From Planctomycetota bacterium (GTDB lineage: Bacteria > Planctomycetota > Phycisphaerae > WQYP01): 5,699 bases of DNA. The stretch is from assembly GCA_021826605.1 (NCBI GenBank), contig JAKAZF010000219.1:1-5699 (forward strand). The letters are read 5' to 3'. Shown here in pieces: positions 1 through 5,537 of this stretch. The notes beneath the pieces are model-generated. The model worked only from the letters and a program-made list of their open reading frames with translations. It had not been told where the DNA came from and ran no database searches. Positions within the stretch are counted from its first letter, which is position 1. Every line of letters begins with the position of its first letter. Made by a program: the position numbers and the translations under genes.

Positions 1-533
1 TTCCGCCGTAGTTGTTTGGCATCTTCAAACGATAAATTGGTAACCTGCAGCAGAATTTCTTTTTGCCGTGTCAGTGATTCATCGAGTTGCTTTTCCTTGC
101 TCAGCAGCGCCTTATTTCGTTCATTGATTGATTTCTCGATTGATTCCAGATTTTTTTCCTTGGTGGCCAAGGTATCAAGTTTCTGGTCGAGGGTGTCTTC
201 ACGGCGCAGAAGCCGCTGTTCGATATTGCGCATTTCTTCACGCATCGTATCGATTTCCCGCTCAGCCTGCTCGCGGAGCTTTAATGCTGCATCTTTGGCA
301 GATATCTGCGCTTCACGCAAAATATCATCGGATCGGGATTTGGCATCGGCTATGAGTTTGTCCGCGTCCAGTTTGCTGCGGGACATCGCGGCGTTTCCCA
401 TGGCTTTCAGTATGATCAGCAAGCCAAGAACACCCACCACCAGACCGGCGATTGCGGCGAGCAGAATAACCAAAGTGGGGTCAAAACCCCCCGTGGCAGC
501 CAGGGGAAGTTCCGGAATTAAAAACTGGGGCAT
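1..533 (-). CDS. rny: Ribonuclease Y, N-terminal part (truncated by window edge)
   Basis: RNase Y is a membrane-anchored endoribonuclease that starts mRNA decay in many bacteria. The window holds the first 177 codons of a protein that is usually about 510-520 residues. A short hydrophilic N-terminus is followed by one membrane helix at about residues 19-43 (many L, V, I, A and G). A long charged coiled coil runs from about residue 53 to the edge, with typical family stretches such as DADKLIADAKSRSDDIL and the later LSFEDAKQL. The KH and HD catalytic domains lie beyond the left edge and cannot be checked. The ATG at 531-533 follows a good Shine-Dalgarno GTGAGG (540-545) with 6 nt spacing, which supports this start. 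No gene lies within 900 nt upstream, so it is not tightly coupled to the preceding gene. The family call is firm because the helix plus coiled-coil pattern and motifs match well. Confidence 0.93.
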   Translation of the reverse strand, partial: MPQFLIPELPLAATGGFDPTLVILLAAIAGLVVGVLGLLIILKAMGNAAMSRSKLDADKLIADAKSRSDDILREAQISAKDAALKLREQAEREIDTMREEMRNIEQRLLRREDTLDQKLDTLATKEKNLESIEKSINERNKALLSKEKQLDESLTRQKEILLQVTNLSFEDAKQLRR

Positions 534-573
534 GGTCAACCTCACTAAATCTGCGGCCTGCCGAAGGGCCACG

Positions 574-593
574 CGGAATGACTTGTCATTTCG
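574..593. repeat. Near-perfect palindrome upstream of rny (possible operator)
   Basis: Arms CGGAATGAC (574-582) and GTCATTTCG (585-593) are complementary at 8 of 9 positions around a 2-nt centre TT. The site lies 41-60 nt upstream of the rny start codon. A 2-nt centre is too tight for a good RNA hairpin, so a protein-binding site on DNA is the more natural reading, but no regulator is identified. Confidence 0.35.
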
Positions 594-1004
594 CCATAGC
601 TCTCCGTAGCCGTGGATACATCACAACTCGGTTCCGCACCATACGGATCGATGGTTGACACGCACTTGCCTCAATCCTTTTTGCCGCGGTACAACGCGGA
701 TAGGGGATTCAGTTGCATATCTATAAATGTGATGATTGATGCCGGAGAATGTATGGTTCAGTTGGTTCCCGTCCAAACTGGGGCCGAAAGATGGCACAAC
801 ATCGGAAACCCACGCTCCGCGCGCAATATCAGCGCGGCCGCACCCGGACTGGCGAGCCAATCTCTTGCGGACTGAACCTTATGGACAGATCACCGTTGGC
901 CGCGAAAGCAGCAGGTTTCGGTGACTCAGCCGCGGTTATTAATCCGCAAGATCGAGAGATAAGTCCTGAACAAAACACCCAATTCACCATTCATCAATCT
1001 ATAT

Positions 1005-1024
1005 CGATCCGACATTACGGATCG
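1005..1024. repeat. Perfect 7-bp hairpin
   Basis: CGATCCG (1005-1011) and CGGATCG (1018-1024) are exact reverse complements around a 6-nt loop. On the minus strand the hairpin sits 14 nt after the TAA at 1039-1041 that ends the short outer-membrane-like reading frame. No U-tract follows on either strand, so a classical intrinsic terminator is not supported. It may be the 3' hairpin of an RNA made from the promoter at 1225-1253. Confidence 0.45.
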
Positions 1025-1038
1025 TGCCAGGCTCGAAA

Positions 1039-1197
1039 TTAAAACTCCAAACCGGCATAAAAACCAGCCTGCAATGTCGATCTGGGGATTCTATTATTTC
1101 CCAAGTCGAAAGGCTTCTACGAAACCTTGCAAGCCGTGTCAACCCAACGAGTTGCGCTGCCTTTCCCGGGCGTGATTCCGTTAACCTCCGAAGGAAG
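1039..1197 (-). pseudogene. Possible decayed C-terminus of an outer-membrane-like protein
   Basis: One minus-strand frame gives 26 open codons (1197-1120), a TAG at 1117-1119, then 25 codons ending at TAA (1039-1041). The last residues read STLQAGFYAGLEF. The alternating hydrophobic residues and final Phe match the C-terminal beta-signal of outer-membrane barrel proteins. Further stops lie upstream in this frame (1198-1200 and beyond), and no start with a Shine-Dalgarno is seen. If it is real, it is the tail of a broken gene. It could equally be chance in non-coding DNA or within an RNA gene. No parent family was recognised. Confidence 0.2.
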
Positions 1198-1204
1198 CTA
1201 ACGG
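1178..1204 (-). repeat. Hairpin near the predicted 5' end of a minus-strand transcript
   Basis: CCGTTA (1178-1183) and TAACGG (1199-1204) are exact reverse complements. On the minus strand the interior can pair further as CTTC with GGAG around a CTTC loop, giving a two-segment stem. It would begin about 15 nt after the start predicted for the promoter at 1225-1253. Nearby GGAAG and CTTCC offer an alternative pairing. Confidence 0.4.
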
Positions 1205-1224
1205 TATTCTTCCGCTTATATAGA

Positions 1225-1253
1225 ATATTACCGCTTTGTTGAAAATTGGTCAA
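1225..1253 (-). promoter_or_regulatory. Sigma70-like promoter, minus strand
   Basis: The minus strand shows TTGACC (1248-1253, 5 of 6 to the -35 consensus), exactly 17 nt, then TAATAT (1225-1230, 4 of 6 to the -10 consensus), in an AT-rich patch. The transcript would start near 1218. The next gene downstream is rny, about 685 nt away, so the product is either a very long rny leader or a separate RNA. Consensus sigma70 rules may not hold fully in this organism. Confidence 0.45.
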
Positions 1254-1345
1254 CACATAATAAATGCACGAAAAAATATCTGTTTGAACGTTCGCGCGCG
1301 CAATGCTTCCGCATGTACGCCGGAATATATTTTGAGCCGGCACTC

Positions 1346-1378
1346 GGTGCTTGTTTTGGCTTGGTCCAAGCAAGCACC
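1346..1378. repeat. Compound inverted repeat downstream of the unknown gene
   Basis: The outer arms GGTGCTTG (1346-1353) and CAAGCACC (1371-1378) are exact reverse complements. Nested inside is a second perfect palindrome, GCTTGG-T-CCAAGC (1359-1371). TTTTGG (1354-1359) and CCAAAA (1377-1382) offer another pairing. It begins about 65 nt after the stop codon of the 1444-2409 gene, so it may be a 3'-end structure for that transcript. No U-tract follows on the minus strand, so it is not a standard intrinsic terminator. Confidence 0.4.
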
Positions 1379-1443
1379 AAAAGAAATCTCGCAAAACGGC
1401 CACGTTGCCGGCTTGGCGGGAACAATCGCCACTCATATGTGTT

Positions 1444-2409
1444 TTAATTGTCCGCGAGCTGGTTCATGGTGCTGGCGGTCATGCCGTAAGCGACCTTTGC
1501 TGAGGCGCTGATCCAGTGATTGGAATCGCCCGTGTAGTGCTTGAGAAAAACGGCAATGGCGTGGGCACGCGGCGCGTAGGATGTGTTCCATCGGGCAATG
1601 CCCAGTTCAAGCATGGCGTCTATTCGCCACGAAATATCCTGGTCGTATCGGACGATATTTGCCATATCGCCCGAATTTGGATTCAAAACGTCCACAACTT
1701 TCATTTTGCCGTACCATTGGGTACTCGCCGCATTGGCCGCGCTGAGGAGTTTGGTCGCGGAATGATATTCGTACTGATTTTTAGTCGGCCCGGATTTGTA
1801 GAGCATTCGCAGACCGGCGGTAGCCGATTGAAGGTCTTCCAATCCGCACGTTCGCGCATCGACAAACAGCCCGTGCCGCCAGAGCCGATGACCGAAAACC
1901 AGTAGACCGGTTAAAGCATGGACCGCATTTTTCGGCTTTTTATCGCTGACGCAACTGGCGGCATACGCCCCGGTCATCTGGCCAATGGCATTGAGGCGGT
2001 CCGCTATGGTGTCCGAAGTTGTGGGCAGTCGGACGCCTTTGCCAAAAAGGAGTTCTTTGCGCGACATCGTTGCCGAAGCGGCTTGCTCAATAATCTTAAC
2101 GATGGCATGAATTTCCGGCGAGGCATCGGGAGTGGCGTTGGAAGCAAGGTCTTTCAGCGCATTGCGATTATTGGACAGGGCTTCCACTTGTTTATAGGCC
2201 TGAATGTACAGCTTCCCGGCACCCGAGCCTGACGGAGCCGGTGTCAGGTCGCTGATGCTGGCGTTGATGGTAATGGGTTTCATAAATCCATGGGCCATCG
2301 TGTGATACGTGGGCTGGCCAATGGAGTCCGGGCCTGCAAAAATGTAAACCATAACCCCTGCAATTATGATGAAGATAATCGCAATGGCGATACCGATTTT
2401 ATAGTTCAT
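1444..2409 (-). CDS. Membrane-anchored protein of unknown function, 321 aa
   Basis: I do not recognise this protein. It opens with a positively charged short N-terminus (MNYK) and one strongly hydrophobic helix at about residues 5-25 (rich in I, A and V). There is no lipobox cysteine or obvious signal-peptidase site, so it probably stays anchored with the remainder outside the cytoplasmic membrane. A Pro/Ser/Gly-rich linker at about 55-65 leads into a mostly alpha-helical, Ala-rich region to the C-terminus. The region has two cysteines (153, 188) and no enzyme motif I can name. The ATG at 2407-2409 has a strong Shine-Dalgarno AGGAAG (2415-2420) 5 nt upstream, so the start is secure. It lies 77 nt downstream of the HemQ-family gene on the same strand, so co-transcription is likely but a role in haem metabolism is only a guess. 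Its length, ribosome site and sensible composition support a real gene. Confidence 0.85.
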   Translation of the reverse strand: MNYKIGIAIAIIFIIIAGVMVYIFAGPDSIGQPTYHTMAHGFMKPITINASISDLTPAPSGSGAGKLYIQAYKQVEALSNNRNALKDLASNATPDASPEIHAIVKIIEQAASATMSRKELLFGKGVRLPTTSDTIADRLNAIGQMTGAYAASCVSDKKPKNAVHALTGLLVFGHRLWRHGLFVDARTCGLEDLQSATAGLRMLYKSGPTKNQYEYHSATKLLSAANAASTQWYGKMKVVDVLNPNSGDMANIVRYDQDISWRIDAMLELGIARWNTSYAPRAHAIAVFLKHYTGDSNHWISASAKVAYGMTASTMNQLADN

Positions 2410-2486
2410 GGCAACTTCCTGTTATTCCGCCAGGTCGGATGGCCGGTCAATACCGATTATTGGCCCTGTAACCAAAGGCTGATGCA

Positions 2487-3290
2487 TCAAACGGCGGCAA
2501 TCTGCCTCACTATATTTTCTATCGGCGTTTGGACACAGGTAAAAATAGGGGTATCGCGCACGGTAAACCGGCTGCCTTCTGTTTCCCGGAGTTCCTGCAC
2601 GAGATCCAGGAAATCTCCCGGTTTATCGGTCTCAAATGCCACGACAAATTCCTGATCATCCAGCCCGAAACTGTAGGTCGTGTTGAGTTTCACGGACGGG
2701 TAGCGATTGCCTACCATGATGTGTTCGTCCATGATGCCTTGTCGGGTTTGTTTGCTTAACAGGTACCATTCCCGCGTTTTGACAAATGGATATACAAAAA
2801 TATATTTACGTTTGCCCGGTACAATGCTGGTGCGGGTGTCATCATGCGCGGGATCAATTTTATCCACATAGGTGCTGCGCTTGCTCTGGGCAAGATAGCA
2901 GAACGGCTGAACCAGATATCCCGCGACCGGCAGGCGATGGATCGCGGCGGTGAATTCCTGAATGGCATCAAGATCGTAGGAGATTTTCCAGAACATGATA
3001 TCCACATCAGGCCGCGTGCCGACACAACTGTATGGAATCAGCAGCATCTTATGCTGATCCTGCTTTTGTACGAGTTCAACAAGCTCATGGAGCATCTGAG
3101 CCTGTGCGTTTTGCGGCAGCCGGCGAAATTCGGGCAGTAGTTTGTAAAATGAGAACGACACAAATTGCCGCCGAACTTCCGCCTTCGCGCCAGCCGCTGG
3201 TTGTTCTTTCACGCCGGTGTGCGCCAACGTTGATGCACCCGGGCGACCACTGGCCGTGGCGGGGGTTGAGGACGTCGTGGTTTCAGTCAT
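2487..3290 (-). CDS. hemQ: HemQ / chlorite-dismutase-family haem protein (coproheme decarboxylase)
   Basis: HemQ (ChdC) converts Fe-coproporphyrin III to haem b in the coproporphyrin-dependent pathway, in the cytoplasm. The product is 267 aa. Residues 1-40 are a low-complexity Thr/Ala/Pro/Gly tail and the family fold follows. The core carries KYIFVYPFVKTREWYLL (162-178), where Tyr167 fits the catalytic tyrosine. MDEHIMVGNRYP (187-198) follows, where His190 fits the proximal haem ligand, and then SFGLDDQEFVVAFE (207-220). The spacing and the VYPFV and SF-L-D-E patterns look closest to actinobacterial-type HemQ. I see no distal Arg as in true chlorite dismutases, which argues for haem synthesis. 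The ATG at 3288-3290 was chosen because GGAG lies 7 nt upstream. An upstream GTG (3372-3374) would add 28 unlikely residues and lacks a ribosome site. It is followed at 77 nt by the unknown membrane-anchored gene. The family is sure; the exact reaction is inferred. Confidence 0.9.
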   Translation of the reverse strand: MTETTTSSTPATASGRPGASTLAHTGVKEQPAAGAKAEVRRQFVSFSFYKLLPEFRRLPQNAQAQMLHELVELVQKQDQHKMLLIPYSCVGTRPDVDIMFWKISYDLDAIQEFTAAIHRLPVAGYLVQPFCYLAQSKRSTYVDKIDPAHDDTRTSIVPGKRKYIFVYPFVKTREWYLLSKQTRQGIMDEHIMVGNRYPSVKLNTTYSFGLDDQEFVVAFETDKPGDFLDLVQELRETEGSRFTVRDTPIFTCVQTPIENIVRQIAAV

Positions 3291-3297
3291 GATAAAA

Positions 3298-3301
3298 CTC
3301 C
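3298..3301 (-). promoter_or_regulatory. Ribosome binding site deciding the hemQ start
   Basis: GGAG on the minus strand lies 7 nt before the ATG at 3288-3290. The longer frame opening at GTG 3372-3374 has no comparable site, so the shorter 267-residue protein is preferred. Confidence 0.65.
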
Positions 3302-3345
3302 AGCAAATCGCGGAGGCTTGGCCGCCGCATTCCATAGCGTAACTG

Positions 3346-3374
3346 ATTTTAGGAACAAAGGCGCATAAATTCAC
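3346..3374 (-). promoter_or_regulatory. Possible hemQ promoter
   Basis: TAAAAT (3346-3351, 5 of 6 to the -10 consensus) is preceded by 17 nt and GTGAAT (3369-3374, 3 of 6 to the -35 consensus). A start near 3340 would give a leader of about 50 nt for the ATG at 3290. The -35 match is weak. Confidence 0.25.
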
Positions 3375-3435
3375 CTGTCGGCGAAAATATTTCTCGGATT
3401 ACGGCAGGTATGATAGTTGATCACATGACGCTGTA

Positions 3436-3504
3436 TGGCGATCAGGGGGGAGGCTCCGATGGTGTCATTAAACCCCGGGGGGCCAGAACCTGTGATCATC
3501 GCCA
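3436..3504. repeat. Long imperfect inverted repeat between rho and hemQ
   Basis: TGGCGAT (3436-3442) pairs with ATCGCCA (3498-3504). With small bulges the pairing continues inward through ATCAGG against CCTGTGAT, and a G-run (3445-3450) faces CCCC near 3473. TGATCAC (3418-3424) and GTGATCA (3492-3498) form a competing exact inverted repeat. It lies about 30 nt after the rho stop codon. There is no U-tract on the minus strand, so it could be a processing or stability structure rather than an intrinsic terminator. Confidence 0.35.
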
Positions 3505-3532
3505 GCGGCAACTGCATCAGAAAAGTGATTAC

Positions 3533-4702
3533 TTACCCGCGCGAGCGGCCTGAATGGGTGCCTTGCCGCTCGGGCGTAAATGCCGCAAGAAATTCAGCAT
3601 TGGTTTTATAACGGCGCATCATGCGCAGGAGTTGCTCCATGCCTTGTGCCGGATCGCGCTGGAGCAATTCCCGGCGGACCAGTGCGACTTTTCGTGTGGC
3701 TTCCGGGCCCAGCAGCAATTCTTCTTTGCGGGTGCCCGATGCCGGCAAATCAATGGCTGGCCAGACCCGGCGCTCGGCCAGGCGGCGCGACAGCACCAGT
3801 TCCATATTGCCGGTGCCTTTGAATTCCTGAAAGATCAGATCATCCATCCGGCTGCCGGTTTCGATCAAAGCGGAGGCGATAATGCTCAGCGACCCGCCAT
3901 GTTCAATATTTCGTGCAGCGCCAAAAATGGCGCGTGGTTCCAGCAGGGCGCCCGAATCAACTCCGCCCGACATCGTGCGGCCCGAACTGCCGACAAAATG
4001 ATTGAAGGCTCTTCCCAGACGTGTCAATGAGTCCAGCATCACAATAACGTGATGGCCGAATTCCACCATGCGCCTGGCGCGTTCAATAACCAAGCGGCTG
4101 GTTCGAACGTGGGAAAGGACATCTTCGTCATTGTTGCTGGCCCAGACTTCGGCGTTAAGCGTGCGACGGAAATCGGTAACTTCTTCCGGGCGTTCATCCA
4201 CGAGAAGAATAAAAACCTTCATATCCGGGTGATTGGTCAATACCGCCTGAGCGATTTGCTTGAGCAGCGTGGTCTTTCCGGTTTTCGGCGGAGCGACAAT
4301 CAATCCGCGCTGTCCGCGGCCGATGGGGGTCAGCATATCCATGATGCGCATGGAATCCGGGCCGCCGGGCGTTTCCAGACGTATGCGTTCCCGCGGATCA
4401 ATAACGGTCAGATCCCCAAAGGCTGGCAATGCCCAGTATTTTTCCAGGCTTTGATCCATGACGTTGACGATTTCCGTTACCTGCGGCGCCGGGCCGCGTG
4501 TCGCGGGCTTGGTATTCACGGTAAGCGTCAGACCGGGGCGCAGGTGTGCTTCTTCAATGATGGCGGCGGAGACGGTGGGATCGGCGGGGACCGGTTTAAA
4601 TTTTCGTTGCTCGGAGCGGATAAAGCCGACGCCTTTGTCGGTGATTTCCAGCATGCCGGTAACTTGTTTTTCAACTTTTTCAACAACCTGATTTTCTGAC
4701 AC
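3533..4702 (-). CDS. rho: Transcription termination factor Rho
   Basis: Rho is a hexameric RNA-dependent ATPase/translocase that ends transcription at Rho-dependent sites. The product is 389 aa from the GTG at 4702 (E. coli Rho is 419). Only about 15 residues precede the cold-shock RNA-binding domain, so the usual N-terminal helical domain is missing. The motor domain is canonical: [17 protein letters not shown] with the Walker A lysine at 143, [10 protein letters not shown] with the catalytic Glu at 170, Walker [11 protein letters not shown] (Asp224), the Q-loop region SGGVD, the R-loop EFKGTGN (Lys295) and the arginine finger in SGTRKEE (Arg325). The cold-shock domain is divergent (KGVGFIRS; see findings). 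A TTG at 4709-4711 gives 3 more residues and overlaps the upstream stop, but its GGAG touches the start codon; the same GGAG is 9 nt from the GTG. It directly follows the phosphodiesterase gene and is probably co-transcribed with it. Confidence 0.97.
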   Translation of the reverse strand: MSENQVVEKVEKQVTGMLEITDKGVGFIRSEQRKFKPVPADPTVSAAIIEEAHLRPGLTLTVNTKPATRGPAPQVTEIVNVMDQSLEKYWALPAFGDLTVIDPRERIRLETPGGPDSMRIMDMLTPIGRGQRGLIVAPPKTGKTTLLKQIAQAVLTNHPDMKVFILLVDERPEEVTDFRRTLNAEVWASNNDEDVLSHVRTSRLVIERARRMVEFGHHVIVMLDSLTRLGRAFNHFVGSSGRTMSGGVDSGALLEPRAIFGAARNIEHGGSLSIIASALIETGSRMDDLIFQEFKGTGNMELVLSRRLAERRVWPAIDLPASGTRKEELLLGPEATRKVALVRRELLQRDPAQGMEQLLRMMRRYKTNAEFLAAFTPERQGTHSGRSRG

Positions 4703-4707
4703 TTCAG

Positions 4708-5433
4708 TCAACTCCGTTTAGCTTTCGGACGGATCAATTCTGGATGATCCGTAATAATTCCTTCCACACCGATGGCCGCACACGCGGCCACAGAACCGGC
4801 GTCATTGGGGGTGTAGGTCCAAACCCGCAGATGGCGTTCCCGGGCGGACTTGATTCGTTCCATATTCAGAACCCCGGTGTTCAACCCCAGAATGCCTGCG
4901 CCAATCGTGGCACAGATATCGGGCAACTCCGGTTGCCAGGCGTCGCTAAGCAGGCCGATGGTGGCATCAGGCATGCTTTTGTGGACCGCTTTGAGAATAT
5001 CTCGCTCAAAGCTCAGTATCACCGACGTCTCACGCATGGCAAATTCATCAAGAATTCGCCGCAGCAGAATCGGATCCATCGGCGTTTTTATCTCCAGAAC
5101 CGCAATGGCATCATCGCTGATGGCCTGTAACGCTTCGGTTAAAAGCGGTATGCGTGTGCCGGCAAAACGCGGATGTTTCCAGGACCCGGCATCGAGTCTC
5201 AGTAAATCCAGTCGGGTCAAATCAGCCACGGCCCCAGTGCCGTTGGTGGTTCTATCCACCGTCGGATCATGCAGAATAACTGGAATGCCGTCTTTGCAAA
5301 GACGCACATCCATCTCCACAGCTCGAGCGCCGAGTCGAATCGCCTCGTCGAAAGCGGCCACTGTGTTTTCTGGGGCTTCAGCCGATGCTCCCCGATGGGC
5401 AATAGCCATCACGGCAGCGTTAGCCATGTGCAT
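4708..5433 (-). CDS. ugpQ: Glycerophosphodiester phosphodiesterase (UgpQ-like, cytoplasmic)
   Basis: This enzyme splits glycerophosphodiesters from phospholipid turnover into sn-glycerol 3-phosphate and the alcohol. The 241 aa form a single GDPD TIM-barrel domain with no signal peptide or membrane helix, the size of cytoplasmic UgpQ. Visible motifs are AHRG (His13, Arg14), APENT (20-24), VEMDVRL (Glu40, Asp42), the catalytic LHD (His55), DRTTNGTG (60-67), LEIK (Glu114) and VWTY (Trp205). These cover the expected metal-binding and catalytic residues. ATG at 5431-5433 is used, but a second ATG at 5425-5427 is equally possible. Neither has a Shine-Dalgarno, and a TATAAC lies directly upstream, so a leaderless message is conceivable. 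The TGA at 4708-4710 overlaps a possible TTG start of rho. No ugpABCE transporter genes are visible, so the gene symbol reflects the family only. Confidence 0.93.
   Translation of the reverse strand: MHMANAAVMAIAHRGASAEAPENTVAAFDEAIRLGARAVEMDVRLCKDGIPVILHDPTVDRTTNGTGAVADLTRLDLLRLDAGSWKHPRFAGTRIPLLTEALQAISDDAIAVLEIKTPMDPILLRRILDEFAMRETSVILSFERDILKAVHKSMPDATIGLLSDAWQPELPDICATIGAGILGLNTGVLNMERIKSARERHLRVWTYTPNDAGSVAACAAIGVEGIITDHPELIRPKAKRS
4712..4715 (-). promoter_or_regulatory. Ribosome binding site inside the phosphodiesterase end, deciding the rho start
   Basis: GGAG on the minus strand lies within the last codons of the upstream gene. It abuts the TTG at 4711 (0 nt spacing) but is 9 nt from the GTG at 4702. 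That favours GTG as the rho start and suggests translational coupling. Confidence 0.5.
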
Positions 5434-5442
5434 GTTATAACA
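5433..5442. repeat. Palindrome TGTTATAACA at the phosphodiesterase start
   Basis: This is a perfect 10-bp palindrome touching the ATG at 5431-5433. On the minus strand it contains TATAAC (5434-5439), a plausible -10 element. That would place the transcript start at about 5427, the A of the second ATG. It may be a promoter core, an operator, or chance. No good -35 element is visible at the right spacing. Confidence 0.3.
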
Positions 5443-5453
5443 GGTTGCGGCAA

Positions 5454-5483
5454 AGGTTAAAAGCGCCCGGCTTACTTTAACCT
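5454..5483. repeat. Strong hairpin upstream of the phosphodiesterase gene
   Basis: AGGTTAAA (5454-5461) and TTTAACCT (5476-5483) are exact reverse complements. AGC (5462-5464) with GCT (5470-5472) adds three pairs, leaving a 5-nt loop and a 3-nt bulge. On the plus strand it is followed by GTTTTTATT (5484-5492), so it resembles an intrinsic terminator for plus-strand transcription, although no plus-strand gene is visible. On the minus strand it would lie at the promoter of the phosphodiesterase gene and could be an operator. Confidence 0.45.
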
Positions 5484-5537
5484 GTTTTTATTGCTCCGAT
5501 TTCCATATTCTTGCTTCAACGCGGCGGAAAAAGAATT

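Larger units (their letters stand above)
534..1443. other. Long gene-poor region upstream of rny (about 910 nt)
   Basis: No open frame here longer than 60 codons reads like a protein. The longest, 145 codons on the minus strand at 999-1436, has an implausible composition and no recognisable motif. The part at 1200-1345 is AT-rich. Listed separately are a promoter-like site (1225-1253), hairpins at 1346-1378, 1178-1204 and 1005-1024, a possible gene remnant (1039-1197) and a palindrome near rny (574-593). A GC-rich hairpin, CCGCGC (817-822) with GCGCGG (832-837), is also present. I saw no tRNA, tmRNA, RNase P RNA or known riboswitch signature. Confidence 0.7.

Noticed and set aside
16..609. 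A 197-codon plus-strand frame opposite rny
   Set aside because: Its Ser/Arg-rich product is the mirror of the coiled-coil coding sequence of RNase Y, which has the better start and known motifs.
655..683. TTGACA at 655-660 as a plus-strand promoter
   Set aside because: No -10-like hexamer occurs at 16-18 nt spacing, and no plus-strand gene follows.
681..703. Hairpin CCGCG/CGCGG beside a T-run (plus strand) as a terminator
   Set aside because: The T-run precedes the stem on the plus strand, and on the minus strand an A-run follows, so neither orientation fits an intrinsic terminator.
612..1042. Several short plus- and minus-strand frames (60-97 codons)
   Set aside because: They overlap each other, lack ribosome sites and protein-like composition, and fit chance open frames.
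1184..1200. Plus-strand sequence CCTCCGAAGGAAGC resembling the tip of SRP RNA (CCGGAAGGAAGC)
   Set aside because: The GGAA tetraloop lacks one G, the conserved CAGG side is absent, and flanking sequence does not form the long SRP stem.
999..1436. A 145-codon minus-strand frame in the gap before rny
   Set aside because: The start has no ribosome site, the composition is rich in Arg, Cys and Trp without pattern, and no domain is visible. The promoter-like site at 1225-1253 also lies inside it.
3291..3374. Longer hemQ starting at GTG 3372-3374
   Set aside because: It has no Shine-Dalgarno, the added 28 residues are Cys-rich and unlike the family, and the ATG at 3290 has GGAG at 7 nt.
3554..4699. 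Two long plus-strand open frames (3554-4030 and 4049-4699) opposite rho
   Set aside because: They are antisense shadows of rho's codon usage. Their products have no recognisable motif, and the rho frame is beyond doubt.
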